Part shown: in pieces, positions 56,759-64,000 of the stretch
How the letters are laid out: the number at the start of each line of letters is the position of its first letter
Numbering within the stretch: position 1 is the first letter of the stretch
Source: Leptolyngbya sp. SIOISBB
Lineage (GTDB): Bacteria; Cyanobacteriota; Cyanobacteriia; Phormidesmidales; Phormidesmidaceae
NCBI GenBank assembly: GCA_010671905.1
Contig: JAAHII010000001.1
Coordinates: 248,001-312,000, forward strand
DNA length: 64,000 nucleotides
Direction of reading: 5' to 3'
Notes under the pieces: generated by a model
Seen by the model: only the letters and a program-made list of their open reading frames with translations
Told to the model about the DNA's origin: nothing
Database searches by the model: none
Translations under genes and position numbers: made by a program

Positions 56759-59257
56759 TCACTGCGTATCGAGTATTTCAAGTAATTCTTCTAAATTGCT
56801 TCGGACTTGCTCAAAATAAGAATGACGACTACCTAAACTTGACTCAAAAATTTCTAATGCTTCTAAATAAAACTGTTCTGCTTGTTTATATTCTTGTTGG
56901 CCAACATAAAACTTAGCTAAATTGTTTAAGCTTATCCCCACAGAAGAATTCTCCTTGCCATAGGCTTTGACTTTTATCTCTAATGCCCTACGGTAAAGTA
57001 TCTCTGCTTCGTGAAATTTCTGTAGATCTTCATTCAATGCTCCTAAATTATTTAATATGATAGCGATAGTCGGATGCTCTTCCCCCAGGAAGTGCTTTTG
57101 TATTTCTAACGCTTCTTTTAAGTATCTTTCTGCTACTGAGAATTTCCTTTGGCTACTATAGAAGTCAGCTAAATTATTCAAATAGTCAGCTCTTTGGTGG
57201 CTAAATTCGCCGAAAACTTCAGATGAAAGTGATATGACTTGATGATAAATCGCCTCTGCCTTCTCATACTGTGTTTGTTTTCGATACAAGATAGCAAGAC
57301 TATTTAGTGAATTGATGGTACGTGGATGCTTTTCTCCAAGTAACTTATTCTTAAGAGCTAAAGCTTCTTTAAAGAGAGATTTAGCCTCTTCATAGCGTTC
57401 ATGGGCAAAGTATAACGCTCCTAAGTTGTTAAGACTCTCTGCTACATCTAAATGATCATTACCCAGAAGTTTTCGACGTATTTCTAGTGCTTTCAAGTTC
57501 AGCAATTCTGCTTCTCTAAATTTATCTACGGCCTTAAGAACAACTGCTAAATTATTTAAGCTCGTGGCAGCATCCAAATTTGTCTCTCCCAAAAGGAGTT
57601 TTCGGATCTCTAATGATTGCCGGTACATTGATTCGGCTTCACTATATTGCCTTTGATCCTTATAAAGATCTGCTAAGTTATTCAGACTGGTAGCAACATT
57701 CGGATGTACTTCGCCTAGTAATTTTTGTCTAAGAGCAAGAGCGGATTGTAGCAAGGATCTGGCTTCATTGTACTGACCCCGCTCGCGCAGGTAACGTGCT
57801 GTTTTATCCCACAGGTCACTGATAGCTTCAAGCTGCAGTTGATAAAGATCAATAAAAGCTGCCGTGACTTGAGAATGGGGCAACAAGCGATCGCATAATG
57901 ACCAGTTGGGATAGTCCGGCTCCGGAAAAACTTGATTGAGAGCGCACACGATGCGTTGTGCCCACAGACAACACTCATCAAAGCTCATCCCAGCACGCAA
58001 AACTTCTTGTACCAAACGATGGATACTGAAAGTACGATTTGCGGCATTACGATACAGCAAGGAAAATTTGCTAGCTTCAGCCAGTGTTTTAGTAAGCTCT
58101 AGAGGTTTTTCCGATAGTATCTTTAGATGATCTCCCAGTTCAGTCGCTGTTTTCCTCAACAGCTCTTCGGGAATGTCATTTGGGGCTAAAAATGCGCAGA
58201 CGCGCAATAAATCTGCAGCTGCAAGGTTGCGTTCCATCACCTTCTGAAAGGCTAAGGAGAATGTAACAGTGACACTGGGATGATCGTCTGCGAGTAGTTC
58301 CCCTCGCTCTGACAATAGCTTTACTCCCTCTGCTTCATAGAACGCCAAGTACCCATCTAAGGAGGTAAATGTTTCTTCAATAAAGGCTCCTGCCTGATCA
58401 AGTGCTAGAGGTAGACCATCCATCTTAGTGGCAATCTTGATTGCTAGGGCCTGAGCTTCAGCCGGTGCCAAATTCCATTCCGCCTTTTCCCCAATCAACT
58501 TGGCACGGCGTAGCAAAAACAAAGCACCTTCCTCAGGAATCATTTGCTGGATCTCGATTCTTTTAATCGCCCCTGTTGCCTGAGCACGACTAGTCAGAAG
58601 AATATGGCCAGTATCAATGCCACGTAAAAATGTTTGCACTACAGTTAGATCATCAGCATTGTCGATCACGAGTAGCCAGTTTTGATGATGCTTCAACCAC
58701 GCCTTGACTGCACTGATAATAAGCGTTTCGTCCTGCTCCTGGGAAATTGGCAATGCTAGAGCTTTCGCTACTTCTACCAGTCCCGCGCTAAATTCTCCGG
58801 CTTGCTCTGCCCGAACCCACAGCACAACATCGTAGTCGGCTCGATAGTGGTAGGTATACTCAACGGCCATCTGAGTTTTTCCCATACCGCCTAATCCACA
58901 AAATGCTGCAGTCTGACCTGCCACTAAGGAAGCTCGAACCTCTGTCAGTAAAGTTTCGCGTCCTGTGAAGAAAGGATTGCGACTAGCAGGCACCATCCAA
59001 ATATCCGGTTGAGCAGGTAAGGGGACTTGACGAATGGCGTCAACGATTGCCTGGACGGCTGCATCATCTATCTTGACGAAGGTGCGATCGCCAATCTGAA
59101 TGTTTTGGCCTTCGCCGATGGTGATGTTGTACTTGCCCCGTTGGAATAGCGATCGCCCTTCTTCCCCTTGTAGAGCCTGCTGCAATGCTGTGATATCAGC
59201 CTCAGAGTATTCCCCAGAGGCAATGCGCTCAAAGATGTCGGAAAGGTCATAAGTCAT
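56759..59257 (-). CDS. NB-ARC-TPR STAND protein with N-terminal effector-associated-type domain
   Basis: 832 aa. Residues 1-80 form a small helical domain ending in GKYNI ... GQNIQIGDRTFV, an adaptor module of cyanobacterial STAND proteins (EAD-like). Residues ~95-400 are NB-ARC: P-loop GLGGMGKTQ (121-129), Walker B NWLLVIDNADD, HILLTSRAQ and the GxP block DGLPLALDQAGAF. Residues ~400-500 are a winged/helical region. From ~505 to the end about eight kinesin-light-chain-type TPRs occur (SLNNLADLYKDQRQYSEAE). STAND proteins stay closed until the TPR sensor binds a trigger, then oligomerise and recruit effectors. The next gene upstream (59282-60133) shares the N-terminal module. Confidence 0.9.
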   Translation of the reverse strand: MTYDLSDIFERIASGEYSEADITALQQALQGEEGRSLFQRGKYNITIGEGQNIQIGDRTFVKIDDAAVQAIVDAIRQVPLPAQPDIWMVPASRNPFFTGRETLLTEVRASLVAGQTAAFCGLGGMGKTQMAVEYTYHYRADYDVVLWVRAEQAGEFSAGLVEVAKALALPISQEQDETLIISAVKAWLKHHQNWLLVIDNADDLTVVQTFLRGIDTGHILLTSRAQATGAIKRIEIQQMIPEEGALFLLRRAKLIGEKAEWNLAPAEAQALAIKIATKMDGLPLALDQAGAFIEETFTSLDGYLAFYEAEGVKLLSERGELLADDHPSVTVTFSLAFQKVMERNLAAADLLRVCAFLAPNDIPEELLRKTATELGDHLKILSEKPLELTKTLAEASKFSLLYRNAANRTFSIHRLVQEVLRAGMSFDECCLWAQRIVCALNQVFPEPDYPNWSLCDRLLPHSQVTAAFIDLYQLQLEAISDLWDKTARYLRERGQYNEARSLLQSALALRQKLLGEVHPNVATSLNNLADLYKDQRQYSEAESMYRQSLEIRKLLLGETNLDAATSLNNLAVVLKAVDKFREAELLNLKALEIRRKLLGNDHLDVAESLNNLGALYFAHERYEEAKSLFKEALALKNKLLGEKHPRTINSLNSLAILYRKQTQYEKAEAIYHQVISLSSEVFGEFSHQRADYLNNLADFYSSQRKFSVAERYLKEALEIQKHFLGEEHPTIAIILNNLGALNEDLQKFHEAEILYRRALEIKVKAYGKENSSVGISLNNLAKFYVGQQEYKQAEQFYLEALEIFESSLGSRHSYFEQVRSNLEELLEILDTQ

Positions 59258-59281
59258 CAGCGGCAGGGGCTCCGATTACGG

Positions 59282-60133
59282 TTACTCAGAAGATGGCGAC
59301 AGCAGTTGCTGAATCACGGGTCGTATTTGCTTCCAGGCAACCTCTCCCTTGAAGTGATCGAAGAAATTGGCAGGCTCACTGTAAAAATACAGCTGCTTAT
59401 CGTTTAATCCGTAAACGACCGGCACCTCATACCAAAGAATATCGACTCGACGGTCAATTGGATTCATCGTCTGAATTGCCGCTTTTGTCTCGGCATCAAG
59501 TTGATCGACCAGGGCGATCTCGAAGCAAAGATGCGTTGGCACTCTGAAGTTGTAAAAGGCTTGGCCAGCGGCTTTGGGATTTATCTGTCCCCTCGCCCAC
59601 TGCAAACATTCGCCGGAGAACTGCTGCAGAATAGGCATTGTAATTGAGGCAAACTCGGAGAACAGGAAAATTGCCTCTCCTCGGGTACTCAGCGGCCCGA
59701 ATGGAAGCTCAAAGTCTGAGATTCGGGCGACGTAGTTAAAATATTGGCTACCGCTCGTCACATTTTGCTGAATATCCAGGCAACCCTGCTGCTTGAGGCG
59801 GTTCAGAGTTCCAGTTAGATATTGATCGAGGGCTGGGCGATCGCGGCACAGTTCTTGTGGGCGCAGGGCGTTTGACTTGCTGGTGTCAGCCTGGTCTGCG
59901 CGAATAGCTTGAACCAATGCCTGAATCGCTTCGTCACTCCAGGAAACGTAGGTGCGATCGCCGATATGAATGTTTTGCCCTTGCTCAATATAGATATTAT
60001 ATTTTCCGTCTAGCTGCTGGATGAGCGAGTGATTTTGGCTACTCAGCAATTGACGCAGCAGCGCCAGATCCTCGACGGTGTGATCTCCGTCCTCAATCCG
60101 GTTCAGTATGGCTTCTAGCTGATTGGGAAGCAT
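59282..60133 (-). CDS. Adaptor-domain protein with unknown C-terminal domain (candidate effector)
   Basis: 283 aa. Residues 1-80 match the N-terminal module of the NB-ARC protein next door: helical start, then GKYNI at 43-47, GQNIHIGDRTYV at 52-63 and EAIQALVQAIRAD. Residues ~95-283 form a separate globular domain I do not recognise (RPALDQYLTGTLNRLKQQGC, YFNYVARISDFELPFGPLST, RRVDILWYEVPVVYGLNDKQ, KGEVAWKQIRPVIQQLL). No nuclease, protease or TIR motif is visible. It lies 24 bp upstream of the NB-ARC gene in the same direction, so the two are probably co-transcribed. The shared module suggests homotypic recruitment by the activated NB-ARC protein. Confidence 0.82.
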   Translation of the reverse strand: MLPNQLEAILNRIEDGDHTVEDLALLRQLLSSQNHSLIQQLDGKYNIYIEQGQNIHIGDRTYVSWSDEAIQALVQAIRADQADTSKSNALRPQELCRDRPALDQYLTGTLNRLKQQGCLDIQQNVTSGSQYFNYVARISDFELPFGPLSTRGEAIFLFSEFASITMPILQQFSGECLQWARGQINPKAAGQAFYNFRVPTHLCFEIALVDQLDAETKAAIQTMNPIDRRVDILWYEVPVVYGLNDKQLYFYSEPANFFDHFKGEVAWKQIRPVIQQLLSPSSE

Positions 60134-60285
60134 TTGCGCTTACGCCTCAATAGAGACCTCAACTCTGTTGTAGTCTCAGCCACTTTTGATCTTCAGATCA
60201 GAGAGTTAGGCCATAGACATTCTGGCCCGAATCTGCGCCAAATTGCCTCTGGAATACTCGACAGAGATCGCATGCCGACACCTGT

Positions 60286-63200
60286 TCAATCACTTGTTTC
60301 CTGAAGTGCCTCAATGTTTCCAAGGCACCGAATAGTCCAAGGATGAGTATCGCCAAGTGTTTCTCTCAAAATATTTAATGCCCGTTCAGAAAGCTCTTCT
60401 GCTTCATCGTGACGATTTTGAGCAGCGTAAAGCATGGCCAAGTTATCCAGAATTCGCCCAACGTCTGGATGAATTTCTCTCAAAACTTTTTGTCCAATTT
60501 TTAATGCCCGCTGGTATAAAGACTCTGCTTCGCTGAATCGATTCTGATAGAAATAAAGCAGCGCCAAATTATTAAAATCGCGAGCGACATCTGGATGTTC
60601 CACACCAAAAAGGTGTCTCCTCATCTCTATCGCTTTTTCATAGAGTTGTTCTGCTTCCTCATAACTCTTATTGGAACGATAAAGTGAGGCCAAGTTACTT
60701 AGACTAGCGGCGACTTCGGGATGCTCCTCCCCAAGCACTTTTTTCTCTTATCTCCAGTGCTTGTCGGTGAAGAGATTCTGCTTCATCATATCGATCTTGG
60801 GCCACACGAAGTAAGGCCAAATTGTTCAGACTCGTGGCCACATCGGGATGTTCCTCTGCAAAAATGCGTTTTCTCAAAGCAAGAACTTGAATAAATAATG
60901 GTTCAGCTTCATCGTTACGCCCTTGAAAAAAATAAAGTCGTGCCAAGTTATTCAGACGTCTTGCAACCTCTGGATGCTCGTCTCCAAGCAAATGCTTACT
61001 CAGCTCTATAGACCGTAGGTAGAAGGATTCCGCTTTATCAAATCGCCCCTGATACCGATAAAGCCGAGCAAGATCATCTAGACTCTCAGCAATGTCTGGA
61101 TGATTTTCTCCTAATAAGCGCCCCCTCAACTCTAATGCATCTTCATATAATATCTCAGCTTCCTCATAGCGGCCTTTGACGCGATACAGATCGGCTAGAT
61201 TATTTAAGATCTCAGCCAAATCTGGATGATCTGTACCCAACTTCTTATAAATTTTTAGTGCTTCTTTAAAGAGAGATTCAGCATCTCTAAAGCGCCCTCG
61301 AGCATCATAAAGCCTCGCGAGATTGCTAAGGTTTTGAGCAATAGCTGGATGCGTTTCTCCTAATAGTTTTCTTCTCAGCTTTAAAGATTTTTGGTACAGC
61401 CTTTCTGCCCTATCATAATTTGCTTGGAGTGTATATATATCAGCTAAATTATTAAGGCTTGCTGCGACGTCTGTGTGCTCTTCTCCAAGAGCATTCTGTC
61501 TCAAAGTTAGAGCTTTCTTATAAATGGGTTCAGCTTCACCATATCGCCCCTGCGCTTCATATAAACTAGCTAAATTATCTAGGCTAGTTGCTACGTCTGG
61601 ATGATTTTCCCCAAGGAAGTCTTGTCTTAAATTTAATGCTTCTTGGTAGAGGGGTTGAGCATCTTCATATCTTCCCTGCGCTTCGTATAATCGAGCTAAA
61701 CTATTCAAGCTATCCGCCACATCAATGTTGTCGTCCTTATCTCCCTCGTCTAGCTGACGCCGTCTTGACTCTAATGCCTGTTGTTGTAGGGCTTCTGCTT
61801 CTTCATAGCGTGCCTGATAATAGTAGAGCCGCGCCAAGTTGTATAAGCTAGCAATCACTTCTGGATGTTCTTCTCCAAGCTGCTGTCTCCTCAGTTCCAA
61901 AGCTTTTAGATAGAGCGGTTCGGCCTCATGATTGCGCCCTTGCCCTCGGTAAACGCGAGCTAAGTCTGTCAGGCTGGCAGCTATATCAGGATTCCCTTGT
62001 TCGGGTAGACGTTTTCTAAGCTCTAGAGCTTGACTAATCAGGGATTCTGCTTCGTAATACTGAGCTCGTTTATACAGGTATCGGCCAGCCTGATTGAGTA
62101 GAAAGGCAGCAGCTTCAGAGTCAAGCTGATAATTCTTAACCAAATCTGCGGCAATTTTGGCATGAGGGAGGAGGAGCTCGCAAAGTGGCCAGTTCTCATA
62201 TTCAACTTTAGGAAACACCTGGCTCAATACTCTAACAGCTCTTTCTGCCCACAGAGCACGAGTACTAGAGCCCATTCTGTCCTGTAGTACTTCCTGAACA
62301 AGGTGGTGAATACTATAAGTATTGGAGCCAGGGTCTCGACGAATTAAACTATAGTCATTTAGAGGGTTCAAGAGGTTATCCAACACAAGCGGATCGTCCC
62401 GTATGTCTACCAGAGCTTGAGCTAGGTTATGGCCAAGTTCACTATGACCTTTAACAATAAGTTCAATAGGAATAGCATTTGGGTTTAGAAATGCACTCAG
62501 GTAGAGGAGGTCTGCAGAGGCAACAGAAGTTTTCTCAACTGCTTCGAAGTTAATCCTCCAAGTATCTGATACAGATGACCGACGACTACCAAAAACTGGT
62601 AAAGAGAGCCCAAGTAAGCTTAAGCCGCGCTTGCGATAGCTTTTGAGATAATCTTGAAACCGAGATTTTTGCTCATTGATATAGGCACCCGCTTGCTCCA
62701 TCGCCAATGGAAGAAAACCTAACTCAGCCACTAGTTGAGATGCTGCCTTATGCTCATCATCATCTGTATCGTCTCGGCTTGTGCGCTTGAAAAGAAATTC
62801 AATAGATTCTTCGGGGGATAAGACCGGCATTTTAATAGGTTTTGCAATCCCCAATGTGTCGAAAACCGTCTTACGAGAAGTTAGGATTACATGCCCCGGA
62901 AGGCTAGAAGGGAGAATAGGTGAGATTAGCGCTATATCTTCAGCATCATCAATGATTAACAGCCACTTTCTACGAGAAACCAACCACATCTTTACTGCAT
63001 GAGTAACCTGCTCCCAGCCGCTTTCATCTGACAAATTCAACTGTAAGCGTTTAGCAATTTCTCTCAAGCAGCTTCGAATTTCTTCATCTGAATTAGCATT
63101 TACGAAAAAAATATATTCGTATTCATCGAAATGCCTGTAAGCGTATTCGATAGCAGTCTGAGTTTTGCCAATCCCCCCCAGACCGCTGACAACTTCTATA

Positions 63201-63595
63201 GCCGATTTCCCTGTTATTCTCTGCTCAAAAAACCTTTGATGCAGTTCTTCAATAATGTCATCTCGATCTGTGAAAAAGGGATTTCTTTGATAAGGAAGAT
63301 TGTGAGCTGGAACTGTAATACTTATAACTTCTACATCTGGATTGGACCTCGGAGGTTTTATCGTTACACTAAGGTACTCTTTCGTGGCCCAGAAAATCCT
63401 GTCTCCAACGTCGCGTGCTATAGACTGTAGCCTATCTCGATCAACTTGAGAGACTACGTGCTGCCCAGCATCAATACATTCTTCTAGAAAACTCCTTAGC
63501 TCTGTTTGCGAGGACTGATCAAGCTGATCTTCTTCAAGAGCTAGCTCAAGCTGCTCCCATTTCCTTTGAATCTCAGACAGAGCATTTACAGCCAT
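60286..63595 (-). pseudogene. Second NB-ARC-TPR STAND protein, frameshifted near the 3' end
   Basis: The main frame (63595-60704, 963 codons) has an N-terminal helical region (1-90) unlike the neighbour's adaptor. Its NB-ARC has GLGGIGKTQ (138-146), WLLIIDDAEDIAL, HVILTSRKTVF and LGFLPLAMEQAGAY, followed by about ten 42-residue TPRs (SLNNLADIYTLQANYDRAERLY). The frame is lost at a T6 run on the plus strand (60739-60744): REKSAWGG should read REKVLGEEHPEVAASL, which is in the frame of the 3' piece (60738-60286, four more TPRs). The joined protein would be about 1100 aa. The whole NB-ARC is intact, so even the truncated product could fold. A homopolymer sequencing error is plausible. Confidence 0.85.
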
Positions 63596-64000
63596 GTTTG
63601 CTCAGCATCCCAATGTTTCTCTTACCGTGACCAAAGTGTAATGCGCGACACCAATCCGAGCGTCACTTGAAGATCCGCCCTAGCGAGTTATATCTTAATA
63701 GGCTGGAAAAATACAACCAAATTCAGGAAAATATAATCCCGAGAGTTAGAACGATGAAAGCTCCACAAGTAACCACTATGAAGGATATTTGTTCAAATAG
63801 GCAGATATTCTTGAAGGAGTATAGGGCAAGCTTTGTGTGCGTTGGTCAATCCTCCTATTGCCGCTACCCTTGCTGGATGCTGTGAACTTACAGAACTGAA
63901 AATTGATTGTGTCGCGTTTTTGGGAACCTACTAAGGTTGAGAAAGCTTGAAATAAAAGTCAAAGCAGAACAAATCAACTAGCGACGGCATTAGCAAAATA
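63596..64000. other. Upstream region of the NB-ARC-TPR gene to the window edge
   Basis: About 400 AT-rich bases. A 72-codon plus-strand frame at 63667-63885 has no ribosome-binding site or recognisable features. The promoter of the NB-ARC gene should lie just above 63595. Confidence 0.35.

Noticed and set aside
63667-63885. 72-codon frame at the window end
   Set aside because: No ribosome-binding site and no recognisable protein features; may be chance.

Overview
The window comes from a cyanobacterium, probably a filamentous Leptolyngbya-like lineage; the genus is inference. The evidence is the very frequent HIP1 octamer (GCGATCGC), a DUF760 protein, TonB-dependent receptors with an N-terminal AMIN domain, DUF1822/DUF928/CHASE2/CHAT proteins, NB-ARC-TPR proteins and a giant RTX protein. 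No tRNA, rRNA or CRISPR array was recognised.

Layout. (1) 1-9.4 kb is ordinary chromosome: an edge-truncated conserved gene, an unknown gene, an arylamine N-acetyltransferase broken by one stop codon, a ParA ATPase overlapping a coiled-coil partner (ParA/partner or McdAB-like), an EamA exporter, aspC, an HTH protein with an acidic linker, and a DUF760 protein. (2) 9.4-25.4 kb is an iron/siderophore island, all on the minus strand. The mostly intact copy is AraC regulator - TonB receptor - substrate-binding lipoprotein - Suc/Fer-type ferredoxin - MFS transporter - bacterioferritin - ABC ATPase (the last frameshifted). A second, decayed copy lies upstream: AraC, a receptor with one frameshift and one nonsense codon, and a binding protein interrupted by an IS with a 5-bp target duplication. 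A third copy survives only as an MFS/binding-protein chimera joined exactly at a HIP1 octamer. Five promoters in the island carry the same operator, two half-sites exactly 21 bp apart. (3) 25.4-28.3 kb is an IS graveyard. (4) 28.5-39.9 kb holds a secreted small protein and then a tight plus-strand operon: divergent sigma factor - DUF1822 - CHAT/CHASE2 membrane protein - DUF928 - a 1.9-kilo-residue protein fusing a two-partner-secretion haemagglutinin domain to TPRs and a CHAT protease. (5) 40-51 kb holds a trypsin-like protease, an exported FG-GAP/VCBS repeat protein and a 2619-residue RTX/choice-of-anchor/Calx-beta protein. (6) 51-54.4 kb is an IS630 element nested inside an IS110 transposase, which abuts a truncated TPR-like gene. 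(7) 54.7-63.6 kb is a second CHAT/NB-ARC cluster: an exported CHAT protein, then on the minus strand two NB-ARC-TPR proteins and a small protein sharing the N-terminal adaptor module of one of them.

How the genes may work together. The iron island reads as an AraC-controlled siderophore uptake and export regulon that was amplified and then decayed. The two CHAT clusters look like signal-triggered proteolysis or conflict systems: one is built around a membrane CHASE2 sensor and a predicted secreted CHAT protein, the other around NB-ARC switches that could recruit an effector through a shared adaptor domain. Many genes are split by single-base changes. Four of these splits lie in A6-A8 runs and may be sequence errors, so raw-read confirmation matters before calling them pseudogenes.
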